Assembly (NCBI GenBank): GCA_001464475.1 | Contig: LNDX01000016.1 | Location: 1-52,579 of the forward strand | DNA length: 52,579 nt | From: Flavobacteriaceae bacterium Ga0077528 | GTDB lineage: Bacteria > Bacteroidota > Bacteroidia > Flavobacteriales > Flavobacteriaceae | Direction of reading: 5' to 3' | In this document: positions 33,817 to 42,470 of the stretch, piece by piece | Layout of the letters: each line of letters begins with the position of its first letter | How positions within the stretch are numbered: position 1 is the first letter of the stretch | Notes under the pieces: model-generated | Database searches by the model: none | The model's input: the letters and a program-made list of their open reading frames with translations, nothing else | What the model was told of the DNA's origin: nothing | Program-made: the position numbers and the translations under genes

Positions 33817-35190
33817 GAAATTCGCAAAAATATTCCCTAAAAGTTCATCATTTGTAACTTCACCAGTTATTTCTCCAAAATAATATAAGGCTTGTTTAAT
33901 ATCGATTGCCATCAAATCTGAAGGGATTCCTGAACTCAAGCCAAATTTTACTTTTTGAATTTCTTCTAATGCTTTGTGTAAAGAGTCGTAATGTCTTGTA
34001 TTGGTTATGATTGTTTCGTTGTTTCTTAACGAACCAGTATTTACAAATGATAGTAATTGATTTTTTAAATCTTCAATTCCAATTTTTTCTTTGGCAGAAA
34101 TAAGTAAGATATTTTCTATTTCAGATTTCAGAAGGACAACTTCATTTTCTGTTAATTTATCGGCTTTATTTCCAATGATGACTAATGGTTTCAATGGAAA
34201 TTGATTTTTTATTTTTTCAATTTCAATTTTAAATTTAGAACTGGAAGCTACAAACTCGGTACTATCAAATAAATAAACAACCACTTGGGATTGTTCTATT
34301 TTTTCAAAAGTTTTTTTAATTCCAATGCTTTCAACTACATCTTTTGTTTCTCTAATTCCTGCTGTATCAATGAATCTGAAACCAATTCCATCTATAACTA
34401 ATTCATCTTCAATAGTATCACGAGTAGTACCAGCAATATCTGAAACTATAGCTCTTTCCTCATTTAATAAAGCATTCAATAGTGTTGATTTTCCGACATT
34501 TGGTTCGCCAACAATAGCTACCGGAATTCCATTTTTTATAACATTTCCAACTGCGAATGAATCAATTAATCGTTTTAAAACAAACTCAATTCGATTTAAC
34601 AAATCATGAAATTGTGTTCTATCTGCAAACTCTACATCTTCTTCAGCAAAGTCTAATTCGAGTTCGATTAATGAGGCAAAATTTAATAATTCTTCTCTTA
34701 GTTTAGCAATTTCATTACTAAATCCACCACGCATTTGTTGCATGGCTATTTGATGTGAAGCTTCATTATCTGATGAAATTAAATCGGCAACAGCTTCGGC
34801 TTGAGATAAATCTAATTTACCATTTAAAAAAGCACGAAGTGTAAATTCACCAGCTTGTGCCATTCGGCATCCTTTACGAAGTAATAGTTGAATTATTTGT
34901 TGTTGAATAAAAACAGAACCATGACACGAAATTTCAATTACATCTTCACCTGTGTAAGAATTTGGATTTTTGAAAATAGAAACTAAAACTTGATCATAAA
35001 TTTTTGTCCCATCTACAATAGTTCCAAGATGAATTGTGTGTGTTCTTTGTTTGGTTAAGTCTTTTCCTGAAACTGATTGAAATACTTCTGATGCAATTGT
35101 AACAGCATTTTTTCCAGACATTCTAATAATGGCAACCGCACCAGAACCTGATGGTGTAGCTAATGCAACGATTGTATCATTGTAAATCAT
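33802..35190 (-). CDS. mnmE: tRNA modification GTPase MnmE (TrmE)
   Basis: The full-length 462-aa protein has an N-terminal tetrahydrofolate-binding domain (about 1-120), a helical domain, and an inserted Ras-like G domain (about 220-380) with G-E-P-N-V-G-K-S (G1), I-A-G-T-T-R-D (G2), D-T-A-G (G3) and N-K-A-D (G4). The C-terminal catalytic motif F-C-I-G-K has the conserved Cys. With MnmG it makes 5-carboxymethylaminomethyl-uridine at the wobble position of several tRNAs. Its last five codons are probably supplied by the island, which keeps the protein functional after insertion. A -7 box lies at 35214-35221. Confidence 0.97.
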   Translation of the reverse strand: MIYNDTIVALATPSGSGAVAIIRMSGKNAVTIASEVFQSVSGKDLTKQRTHTIHLGTIVDGTKIYDQVLVSIFKNPNSYTGEDVIEISCHGSVFIQQQIIQLLLRKGCRMAQAGEFTLRAFLNGKLDLSQAEAVADLISSDNEASHQIAMQQMRGGFSNEIAKLREELLNFASLIELELDFAEEDVEFADRTQFHDLLNRIEFVLKRLIDSFAVGNVIKNGIPVAIVGEPNVGKSTLLNALLNEERAIVSDIAGTTRDTIEDELVIDGIGFRFIDTAGIRETKDVVESIGIKKTFEKIEQSQVVVYLFDSTEFVASSSKFKIEIEKIKNQFPLKPLVIIGNKADKLTENEVVLLKSEIENILLISAKEKIGIEDLKNQLLSFVNTGSLRNNETIITNTRHYDSLHKALEEIQKVKFGLSSGIPSDLMAIDIKQALYYFGEITGEVTNDELLGNIFANFCIGK

Positions 35191-35213
35191 AACAGTTTTT
35201 TGTTTTAGTAGTG

Positions 35214-35221
35214 CAAAGATA
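35214..35221 (-). promoter_or_regulatory. -7 promoter element of mnmE
   Basis: The minus strand reads TATCTTTG (consensus TAnnTTTG), 23 bp before the mnmE ATG. Confidence 0.45.
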
Positions 35222-35360
35222 CCAATTTTAAAATTTTATAACTATTTGTATTTCAATTGATTTTTTTTGAATGTTAAATAATTGTAAATATGATAGTTAT
35301 CATGTTTTTTTGGTTTTTTATAATGTAATTTTATAAAAGTTAACCAATACATATTAAATA

Positions 35361-36191
35361 ATGAAAAGGATTTTATTTCCAACCGATTTTTCTGATGTGG
35401 CGAACAATGCTTTTGTTCACGCTTTGGGTTTGGCAAAATTAGTTCATGGTGAGCTAATATTACTCCATACCTATGAACTTCCAATAGTGGATAATCAATT
35501 TGCGCCTCAAAATTATCAAGTGCTCTTTGATTCATTGGAATTATCAAATTTTGAAAGATTTAAAGATGAAGTTCCAAAATTAAGAGCCATTGCTGAAGAA
35601 AATCATTTTGAAGATATAAAAATGTCTCATATGATTATGGATGGTGATTTAATGTACAACATCAAAGAAATCATTAAAAAAGATAAAATTGATTACGTTG
35701 TAATGGGAACCTCTGGTGCAACTGGATGGAAAGAAGCTTTTTTAGGAACTAATACAGGTGAAGCGATTGTAAACTTGAGCGTCCCTGTTTTAAGTATTCC
35801 AAAAGATTGTAAATACACAAAAATTGAAACTATTGGATTTACTACTCGATATCGCGAAAAAGATAAAGAGGCTTTAAAACAAGTTATTAAAATTGCAAAT
35901 GCTGCCAATGCAAAAGTGAAGTGTCTTTATGTAAAAACCAAAGCTACAGATAACACAGAAGCCACTTTTGATGAGTGGAAAGAACAATTTAAAAACGATC
36001 CAGTTACCTTTTTTGTCTTACCAAATGAAGACGTAAAAGAATCAATATCTGATTTCATTACGCATCAAGAGATTGATGTTTTGGCAATGCTTACTTATAA
36101 ACGAAGTTTTTTCGAATCATTATTTTCTTCAAGTTTTACAGAAAAAATGTCTTACAATAGCGAGGTTCCAATTTTAGCTTTACAAGAATAA
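35361..36191 (+). CDS. Universal stress protein, two UspA domains
   Basis: The 276-aa protein is built of tandem Usp folds. The first (about 1-150) opens with R-I-L-F-P-T-D-F-S and has the nucleotide-binding string M-G-T-S-G-A-T-G-W-K-E then G-T-N-T-G-E-A-I-V, so ATP binding is likely. The second (about 155-276) ends V-P-I-L-A-L and lacks the glycine motif. Double-domain Usp proteins of Bacteroidota respond to stress or redox change; the specific role is unknown. The gene is divergent from mnmE with a 170-bp AT-rich gap. The next gene starts 51 bp later and may be separate. Confidence 0.9.
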   Translation: MKRILFPTDFSDVANNAFVHALGLAKLVHGELILLHTYELPIVDNQFAPQNYQVLFDSLELSNFERFKDEVPKLRAIAEENHFEDIKMSHMIMDGDLMYNIKEIIKKDKIDYVVMGTSGATGWKEAFLGTNTGEAIVNLSVPVLSIPKDCKYTKIETIGFTTRYREKDKEALKQVIKIANAANAKVKCLYVKTKATDNTEATFDEWKEQFKNDPVTFFVLPNEDVKESISDFITHQEIDVLAMLTYKRSFFESLFSSSFTEKMSYNSEVPILALQE

Positions 36192-36242
36192 AATTTTGAA
36201 TTATTATAGTTTTATCACTAAATTTGATTTCAAATTAAATTT

Positions 36243-37142
36243 ATGAAATCACTTTTAATTCTCATTGTACTATTATTTTGCTCTTTCTTAAATGCTCAAA
36301 ATTTAAGTTCAGAACAAAGTACATCCAGTTCTTATATCAATTATTCAACCTATAAGAAAGCGAAGAAAGAAGGTAAAATGGAAATAGATTCTATAGGTTT
36401 TAGATTGAACAACAACGATACTTTAATTAGAGTTACTGGTTTTATTTTGCCTAAAGGAATTAATGTAGAATATGAACAAAAAGATTCAATTTTTTTAGAA
36501 ACTTATAAAAATTTAGTTTACAATAAATTAAACTTTAGTAAGCAAAAAAGTTCAAAGAATACTTCTACAATGAAAATTTGGAAAGATGAAATAAGAGTTT
36601 ATTTCGATACAACAGTTACTTATAAAAATAAAAAGGAGTTAATTAAATTTATGAAATTTCTTGATAAAGAAATTGATTCATTAAAAATTAAAGTAGTTAG
36701 TAGTAAAGAGAAATCAAATTATTTCATTTATTATTTGAATAAACCAACAGATATTGATTGGGATAATCGAATAAAAACAAATGATGGCTGTTATATTTCT
36801 TGGAATGGAAAACAGGAATTATATAATTGTACAATGAAGCTTAATGCTCAAATTATTTACAATGAAAAGGAACAGTTAATGCTTATGAAAAAACATTTTG
36901 TTTGGTCATTAGGTTATTTTTCACTTTTAGATGATAGAGATTGTAAAAGTCTGTTATCCAAATGTATTAGTTTAGATAAAGAGCTAACAACTGAAGATTT
37001 AGAGCTTTTAAAATATCATTATTCCTATGGAATATGTAAAGGTACAAATTTAGAAACTTTTGAGGATAATCACAAAAGAGCTAAAAACAGCTTGAAAAGC
37101 AATACTAATGGGAAATTCTATTTTTACCATACAACTAATTAA
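36243..37142 (+). CDS. Exported protein of unknown function, 299 aa
   Basis: A clear signal peptide (M-K-S-L-L-I-L-I-V-L-L-F, cut after L-N-A-Q) shows export. The mature part is rich in K, N and S, with paired aromatic segments and several Cys (D-D-R-D-C-K-S, S-K-C, Y-G-I-C-K). A helical stretch T-T-E-D-L-E-L-L-K-Y-H-Y-S-Y-G-I lies near 255-270. I see no HExxH or other catalytic motif and no T9SS C-terminal domain. I do not recognise a named family with confidence. It is followed at once by a two-way terminator shared with dnaN. Confidence 0.7.
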   Translation: MKSLLILIVLLFCSFLNAQNLSSEQSTSSSYINYSTYKKAKKEGKMEIDSIGFRLNNNDTLIRVTGFILPKGINVEYEQKDSIFLETYKNLVYNKLNFSKQKSSKNTSTMKIWKDEIRVYFDTTVTYKNKKELIKFMKFLDKEIDSLKIKVVSSKEKSNYFIYYLNKPTDIDWDNRIKTNDGCYISWNGKQELYNCTMKLNAQIIYNEKEQLMLMKKHFVWSLGYFSLLDDRDCKSLLSKCISLDKELTTEDLELLKYHYSYGICKGTNLETFEDNHKRAKNSLKSNTNGKFYFYHTTN

Positions 37143-37176
37143 AAAACCGTCAAGAAATTAATCGAGACGGTTTTTT
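37141..37176. terminator. Bidirectional terminator between the 36243 gene and dnaN
   Basis: AAAAAACCGTC (37141-37151) pairs with GACGGTTTTTT (37166-37176), giving U-tracts in both directions between convergent genes. Confidence 0.88.
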
Positions 37177-37200
37177 CGGTTGGGTTAGTTAATTGTATGT

Positions 37201-38319
37201 TTAATTGTTAAGCATTACAGGCATAACAAGCATTGTGACAGTTTCGCCTTCATCTAATCCATCAACTGGAGTTAGAATTCCTGCGCGGTTTGGCATTGAC
37301 ATTTCCAATTGAATTTCATCTGATTGCAGATTACTTAACATTTCAAGTAAGAAACGTGAGTTAAAACCAATTTGCATATCGTCACCTTGATAATCACAAG
37401 TCAATCTTTCTTCTGCTTTGTTTGAGTAATCAATATCTTCAGCAGAAATATTTAATTCTGCACCAGCAATTTTTAAACGAATTTGGTGTGTAGTTTTATT
37501 TGAGAAAATAGCCACACGACGAACAGAACTAAAGAATTGCGTTCTGTCAATCAATAATTTATTTGGGTTTTCTTTTGGAATAACTGCTTCATAATTTGGA
37601 TATTTTCCGTCAATTAATCTACAAGTTAATACATAATTTTCAAAAGAGAACGTTGCATTAGCATCATTGTAATCAATTTTAACTTCAGCATCAGAAGCTC
37701 CTAAAATACTTTTTAAAATATTTAGAGGTTTTTTAGGCATAATGAAATCAGCAACTTGAGATGCTTTTACATCAGTACGAGCATATTTAACTAATTTGTG
37801 AGCATCAGTAGCAACAAATATTAATCCTTCTGGTGAGAATTGAAAGAAAACACCACTCATTACTGGACGTAAATCATCATTTCCAGCTGCAAAAATAGTT
37901 TTGCTAATTGCTGTTGCTAAAACTTCTGCAGGAACTAAAGTTGACGATGGATCTTCTAATTGAACTGATTTTGGAAATTCTTCTCCTGGAGCATAAGCAA
38001 TAGCATATTTACCTGAATTAGAACTAATTTCAATAGTACTATTTTCTTCAACAGTGAAGGTTAATGGTTGCTCAGGAAATGTTTTTAGAATATCTAATAA
38101 TAATTTCGCAGGAACCGCAACACTTCCTTTATCAGTCGACTCAATTTCTAAAGTAGCCGACATTGTAGTTTCTAAATCAGAAGAAGAAACGGTTAACGCT
38201 TTTTTATCTAATTCAAATAAAAAGTTATCTAAAATTGGTAAGGTATTGCTACTATTAATAACGCTACCTAAAACTTGTAGTTGTTTTAATAAATACGAGC
38301 TTGATACAATAAACTTCAT
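37201..38319 (-). CDS. dnaN: DNA polymerase III beta subunit (sliding clamp)
   Basis: The 372-aa protein has the three clamp folds: about 1-120 (start MKFIVSSSYLLKQLQVL), 130-245 and 250-372. Family marks include A-G-N-D-D-L-R-P-V-M-S-G-V near 150 and the C-terminal M-L-V-M-P-V-M-L ending. It forms the ring that holds replicative polymerase on DNA. The gene is monocistronic with its own -7 box. It is not next to dnaA here, which is normal in this group. Confidence 0.98.
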   Translation of the reverse strand: MKFIVSSSYLLKQLQVLGSVINSSNTLPILDNFLFELDKKALTVSSSDLETTMSATLEIESTDKGSVAVPAKLLLDILKTFPEQPLTFTVEENSTIEISSNSGKYAIAYAPGEEFPKSVQLEDPSSTLVPAEVLATAISKTIFAAGNDDLRPVMSGVFFQFSPEGLIFVATDAHKLVKYARTDVKASQVADFIMPKKPLNILKSILGASDAEVKIDYNDANATFSFENYVLTCRLIDGKYPNYEAVIPKENPNKLLIDRTQFFSSVRRVAIFSNKTTHQIRLKIAGAELNISAEDIDYSNKAEERLTCDYQGDDMQIGFNSRFLLEMLSNLQSDEIQLEMSMPNRAGILTPVDGLDEGETVTMLVMPVMLNN

Positions 38320-38335
38320 CTTTTGTTATTTTTTA

Positions 38336-38343
38336 CAAATATA
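38336..38343 (-). promoter_or_regulatory. -7 promoter element of dnaN
   Basis: The minus strand reads TATATTTG, a full consensus match, 16 bp before the ATG at 38319. Confidence 0.55.
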
Positions 38344-38381
38344 TCTTAAAGAAATAGAATTCAAAAAGATTTTTATTAACA

Positions 38382-40061
38382 TTACTTACTATATTTTCTT
38401 TTTCTAAGGAAAGTAAACACTAAACCGAACACTGCTAAAATTACAATTGGAACTCCGACAGTTATGATTTGTGAAAATGTGTAATCCTCTGTTACTTTTT
38501 CTTTGTCTAGAATTGGTAAGTCAACTTCTTTACTTCTAATGTTAATAAGTCCGTTATCATCTAACAAATAATTCACGCAATTCATCATGAATTCCTTGTT
38601 TGCATATAGATTGTTAGTCCATTTATCATAACCTAATTCTAATGGTTGGTAGTTTTTATCCAATTGATTTTTAACAACATCACCATCAGAAACTATAATC
38701 ATTTTATTTTCTTTTCCGATAGGAGTGAAGCTACTTTCTTTGAATGGCAATACACGATTTTCATAAACCGAATGAAATTTTCCTTCCATAAGTACAGCAA
38801 CAGGAAGATTTCCTTTGCCAGTAAATTCCTTGAAATCAGGTTTTTCAGCAACTATATTTAAATTAATTTCTACTGGAGTTCCAACAGCTTTTGATAATTT
38901 GGTAGAGGATAGTAAAACTGTTTTTTTAATATCATTTTTAAGAACTTCAATTGGATTTGTGAATTCAAATTTTAAAGCATCTAAATTGCTTACAATTGGA
39001 TGTTTTGACTCAGAATATACTGCTGGAGAATATAACCAAGGAAATTGACTATATTGGGTTGCGCTACCTTGTTGACCTGTTGCTAATGAAATAGGTATTG
39101 CTTGTAAATCTTTAACTAAATCTGGTTTGATTCGAACTCCATATTTAAAGAACATATCGTTCAAGTTCAAATCTCTTGGATAAGCTAGATTTTCTCCAGT
39201 TTCCATCAAGCTGTCCATTTCCATATTGACTTGATCGACTAACCAAAGAGTTTTTCCACCATTCATGATAAATTGGTCTAACACTTGTTTTTCTTGGTCA
39301 GTAAAAGCTTCAGTAGGTTTTGCAATAACTGCTAAATCATATTTTTTTAATGCTTTTAAAGTGTTTCCGGCATCTTTTGCAACAGAATCTAATGTAAATG
39401 GTCCGATATAATAATTTTCACGAACCGTTTTCAAGAAATCTGCAATAGACCTATCGTCTAATTCTCCGTTTCCTTTAATGATAGCAATTTTTTTCTCTTT
39501 TGTTTTTGTGATGGTATTAAATCCATTGGCAAAAGCATATTCTAAATGTTGCACCGAACTCACAACTTTTTCAGCAGTTGAAGCTCCTAACATATTTTTT
39601 AGCAAAGGGACTTTCGTACTTTTATTACCATAAGTAACCACTGCCCAAGGAAAAACCACTTCTTGTGTTTGTTTTCCTTTTTCGTCAAGCGTAACATTTA
39701 AAGGTGTTAAACCTCTTTCGTAAAACGATTGCATCACCGCTTCACGCTCGTCTTCATTTTCTAAAGGATTTACAAATTGGAAAATGATATTTGAATTATA
39801 TGCTTTAAATTCTTCTAATAATTGTTGGGTTTCTGTTTGTAGTTTTTTGAATTCTCCTGGAAAATTTCCTTCAAGAAAAACATCAACATATAAAGGTTCT
39901 TTAACTTCTTTTATAATATTTAGAGAAGTTTCTGAAAGTGTATAACGATTATCTGCAGTTAAATCGAAACGTTTAAAGAAAAAGTTTCCAGCAAAATTTA
40001 ATACAACTAAAATGGCAATAGTTGTAAGTAGTACTTTTAAGTTAGACTTCTTATTTTCCAT
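38382..40061 (-). CDS. gldG: Gliding motility ABC transporter component GldG
   Basis: The 559-aa protein has one N-terminal membrane helix (about 9-28, V-L-L-T-T-I-A-I-L-V-V-L), a large periplasmic part (DUF4350/ABC-2-associated, with I-A-I-I-K-G-N-G-E-L-D-D-R) and one C-terminal helix (about 528-550) ending in R-K-R-K. With GldF and the ATPase GldA it forms an ABC complex needed for gliding in Flavobacterium johnsoniae; its exact cargo is unknown. The ATG overlaps the gldF stop by one base (TAATG), so the two are translationally coupled. gldA is not in the window. Confidence 0.95.
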   Translation of the reverse strand: MENKKSNLKVLLTTIAILVVLNFAGNFFFKRFDLTADNRYTLSETSLNIIKEVKEPLYVDVFLEGNFPGEFKKLQTETQQLLEEFKAYNSNIIFQFVNPLENEDEREAVMQSFYERGLTPLNVTLDEKGKQTQEVVFPWAVVTYGNKSTKVPLLKNMLGASTAEKVVSSVQHLEYAFANGFNTITKTKEKKIAIIKGNGELDDRSIADFLKTVRENYYIGPFTLDSVAKDAGNTLKALKKYDLAVIAKPTEAFTDQEKQVLDQFIMNGGKTLWLVDQVNMEMDSLMETGENLAYPRDLNLNDMFFKYGVRIKPDLVKDLQAIPISLATGQQGSATQYSQFPWLYSPAVYSESKHPIVSNLDALKFEFTNPIEVLKNDIKKTVLLSSTKLSKAVGTPVEINLNIVAEKPDFKEFTGKGNLPVAVLMEGKFHSVYENRVLPFKESSFTPIGKENKMIIVSDGDVVKNQLDKNYQPLELGYDKWTNNLYANKEFMMNCVNYLLDDNGLINIRSKEVDLPILDKEKVTEDYTFSQIITVGVPIVILAVFGLVFTFLRKRKYSK

Positions 40062-40786
40062 TATGATTTTAGCGATTTTAATTTATAAACGGTCAATGAT
40101 AAAAATGCAATGGTGATGCTTACAAAGTAAAGTACATCACGAGTATCAATAACACCACGACTCATACTTTTAAAGTGATAATCCATTCCAAAAAGCGCAA
40201 TGATGTCTTCTATACTTTTAAATTGAGACGCCACACCTTGAAATCCAAAATAGAAAATAAAACACAAGAAAACCGAAACTATAAACGCTACAATTTGATT
40301 TTCTGAAAGTGTAGAAGTAAAAATTCCGATAGAAGTGTAGGCAGCAATTAGGAATAATAGTCCGAAATAAGAACCCATTGTGCTTCCCATATCGATATTT
40401 CCTTCGGGCATTCCTAAACCATAAATCACGTAAACGTAGATGAATGTTGGAATGATTGCAATTACAATTAGTAAAAAAGCTCCGAAGAATTTTCCGCTAA
40501 CGATTTCCCAAATAGATATTGGTTTGGTCATCAAAAGTTCAATAGTTCCTTGCTTTTTCTCATCAGAAAAACTTCTCATAGTTACAGCAGGAATTAGGAA
40601 AATTAATATCCAAGGCGATAAGGTAAAAAACGGAGTTAAATCGGCAAAACCGCTATTTAAAATATTAAAATCGCCTTCAAATACCCAAAGAAATAATCCG
40701 TTGAGTAATAAGAAAATGGCGATTACTAAATATCCAATGGGCGAACCAAAAAAGGATTTAATTTCTCTTAATAATATTGATTTCAT
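40061..40786 (-). CDS. gldF: Gliding motility ABC transporter permease GldF
   Basis: The 241-aa ABC-2 permease has six hydrophobic helices. The first follows the amphipathic R-E-I-K-S-F-F-G-S-P-I-G-Y; the cytoplasmic loop after helix 2 has F-S-D-E-K-K-Q-G-T-I-E-L-L-M-T-K-P, the part that meets the ATPase. It pairs with GldG. No GldA ATPase gene is nearby, in line with gldA being unlinked from gldFG in Flavobacterium. Upstream is a run of five octamers GTTTAANN (40796-40835) in the promoter area. Confidence 0.95.
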   Translation of the reverse strand: MKSILLREIKSFFGSPIGYLVIAIFLLLNGLFLWVFEGDFNILNSGFADLTPFFTLSPWILIFLIPAVTMRSFSDEKKQGTIELLMTKPISIWEIVSGKFFGAFLLIVIAIIPTFIYVYVIYGLGMPEGNIDMGSTMGSYFGLLFLIAAYTSIGIFTSTLSENQIVAFIVSVFLCFIFYFGFQGVASQFKSIEDIIALFGMDYHFKSMSRGVIDTRDVLYFVSITIAFLSLTVYKLKSLKS

Positions 40787-40795
40787 TCATTTTTT

Positions 40796-40835
40796 GTTTA
40801 AAAGTTTAAATGTTTAAGAGTTTAAAAGTTTAATT
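40796..40835. repeat. Five tandem octamers GTTTAANN upstream of gldF
   Basis: Perfectly spaced units GTTTAAAA, GTTTAAAT, GTTTAAGA, GTTTAAAA and GTTTAATT run from 40796 to 40835, ending 10 bp before the gldF ATG on the far side. Such short tandems can change copy number by slippage. Confidence 0.75.
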
Positions 40836-40871
40836 TGTTACAAGAACATATTTAAACAATTTTAAACCCTA

Positions 40872-41168
40872 TTAAACTAAACTAACTAATTTGTTAACAC
40901 TCCAAGCTTCTGGTTTATCGTTGAACAGTTTTTTTGTAAACGTCCAAACTTCGTCAAATAATGCTGATTTTCTGTAATTTTCTAAATCATCTTCGGTTTC
41001 CCAATAACTATATGTAAAGAAAATGCAAGGATTATTTTTGTCTTGATACAATTCAAGAAAACGATTTCCTTGCGAGTTTCGTATGTGGTTTTTCATTAAT
41101 TCAAAATTTTCCAAAAATGCTGGAATATTTTCTTCGTGAAAGGATAATTTAACTATTCTGACTAACAT
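40872..41168 (-). CDS. ABM-fold (putative quinol monooxygenase-like) protein
   Basis: The 98-aa protein is a single antibiotic-biosynthesis-monooxygenase (dimeric ferredoxin-like) domain: V-R-I-V-K-L-S-F at the start, then Q-G-N-R-F-L-E-L-Y-Q-D, F-F-T-Y-S-Y-W-E-T-E-D-D-L-E-N-Y-R near 50-66. The pattern W-E-x-x-x-x-L-x-x-Y is the family core. Members act on quinones or bind haem, but many are uncharacterised. It ends before the gldF octamers and follows the small exported-protein gene by 3 bp. Confidence 0.85.
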   Translation of the reverse strand: MLVRIVKLSFHEENIPAFLENFELMKNHIRNSQGNRFLELYQDKNNPCIFFTYSYWETEDDLENYRKSALFDEVWTFTKKLFNDKPEAWSVNKLVSLV

Positions 41169-41171
41169 GTT

Positions 41172-41573
41172 TTATATTTCTTTTTCAAATTTCATTTTGT
41201 TAGCATATATGATAAATTCGTGAAAGAAATTTTTCAGCAAATCATAACTTTTAAATTGTATGCTTCCTTCTTTTATAAATAATTCTGTTTTATTATTATT
41301 GGTAACAGGCAAATCGTTACATCTAATATCTTCCAAATAAAATTTATTTTTATTTTGTATTATTTTGGCTGTGCAAATAATTTTATAATCTTTAATTTTA
41401 GATTTATCTTCAAATAAATAAAAGCTAATTTCTTTAAAATCATTTTTTATTTCTAAAGCATAAATATAAGTATCATTTTTATCAGAATTTATATATTTTC
41501 CATCGTTAATATTGTTTTTTTGAGCGAAGGAAAATAAAACTGAAATCATCAAAAGTAAAATTAATTTTTTCAT
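41172..41573 (-). CDS. Small exported protein of unknown function
   Basis: The 133-aa protein has a signal peptide (M-K-K-L-I-L-L-L-M-I-S-V-L-F, cut near F-A-Q). The mature domain is Lys/Asn/Ile rich with two Cys (I-I-C-T and I-R-C-N) and looks beta-structured. No motif that I can name. It is placed between the SAM hydrolase gene (8 bp) and the ABM gene (3 bp), all on the minus strand, so the three form one operon. Confidence 0.7.
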   Translation of the reverse strand: MKKLILLLMISVLFSFAQKNNINDGKYINSDKNDTYIYALEIKNDFKEISFYLFEDKSKIKDYKIICTAKIIQNKNKFYLEDIRCNDLPVTNNNKTELFIKEGSIQFKSYDLLKNFFHEFIIYANKMKFEKEI

Positions 41574-41581
41574 AGTTAACT

Positions 41582-42406
41582 TTAATTAAAATTGATGGTA
41601 ATAGCATCTCTGTAAGTAATTCCGAGCAAACTTGCCGCTGTTGCAACTTTCGGATTACTTTTATACAATCCAATTTCTAGAAAACCAGCTTCATTGAAAA
41701 TGGCTACTGCATTTCCACTAATCGATGACAAAGGTCTTTTGTCAATGGCTTCTAAATCGGAATATTTTGCGAAAATACTTTTTATTTTTTTGCTTTTAAA
41801 ATTTACTTCATAAGGTCTTCCTTTTGAAACATCTAAAAACATTTTTCTTGTGATATTGGTCACAGCATTTCCAAATCGGTCAAGATATACTATATAACCT
41901 TTTATAGAATTGGTATCGTCTGAAATCACAGGTTGTAACTCGGTAACTTCTTTCAAACTTTTGATTTCTTTACCAATAACACTCAACGAACCACCTTTTG
42001 AAATATGAATGGCTACCGTTAGCAAAACGTCCATATCGGTTGCTTCGGGTAAAAGTCTATCGTGAATATTGATTACAACCATTTTTTGAGGCTTAATTTT
42101 TTCAATTAACATACTCAAAATCCCATTATCAGCAGCAATAAAAAAATGACCATTCCATTCGATGGCAATATGTTGGTTGTTTTCTCTTAATTCAATATCA
42201 ATTCCCACAATATGTACTGTTCCTTTCGGAAAGCTATTGTATGCAGCACCAATAATGTAACTCGCTTCACTAACATTAAATGGATCAACATCATGCGAGA
42301 TATCTACAATTTTTGCCTCACTATCTTGCGATAAAATTTTCCCTTTCAAAGCACCTACAAAGTGGTCTTTTAATCCGTAATCGGTTGTAAGGGTAATTAT
42401 TGACAT
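41582..42406 (-). CDS. SAM hydroxide adenosyltransferase (DUF62 family)
   Basis: The 274-aa protein is related to chlorinases/fluorinases. The N-terminal domain opens I-T-L-T-T-D-Y-G-L-K-D-H-F-V-G-A-L-K-G. It contains V-D-I-S-H-D-V, V-G-I-D-I-E-L-R and A-A-D-N-G near 100. The Asp-Arg-His pattern of the hydroxide adenosyltransferases fits D-I-E-L-R-E-N-N-Q-H. These enzymes split S-adenosylmethionine to adenosine and methionine with water. The C-terminal domain (about 165-274) is the usual beta-barrel. It is divergent from phoH and leads the minus-strand operon. Confidence 0.9.
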   Translation of the reverse strand: MSIITLTTDYGLKDHFVGALKGKILSQDSEAKIVDISHDVDPFNVSEASYIIGAAYNSFPKGTVHIVGIDIELRENNQHIAIEWNGHFFIAADNGILSMLIEKIKPQKMVVINIHDRLLPEATDMDVLLTVAIHISKGGSLSVIGKEIKSLKEVTELQPVISDDTNSIKGYIVYLDRFGNAVTNITRKMFLDVSKGRPYEVNFKSKKIKSIFAKYSDLEAIDKRPLSSISGNAVAIFNEAGFLEIGLYKSNPKVATAASLLGITYRDAITINFN

Positions 42407-42470
42407 AAATTTGTTTATAACTATATGATGAATTTAATCAAGTGGCTTGCTAAATTTCATTAAATTTGAA

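Noticed and set aside
35242..35547. 101-aa minus-strand frame over the start of the stress-protein gene
   Set aside because: Overlaps the intact universal stress protein start in antisense and has no protein-like features.
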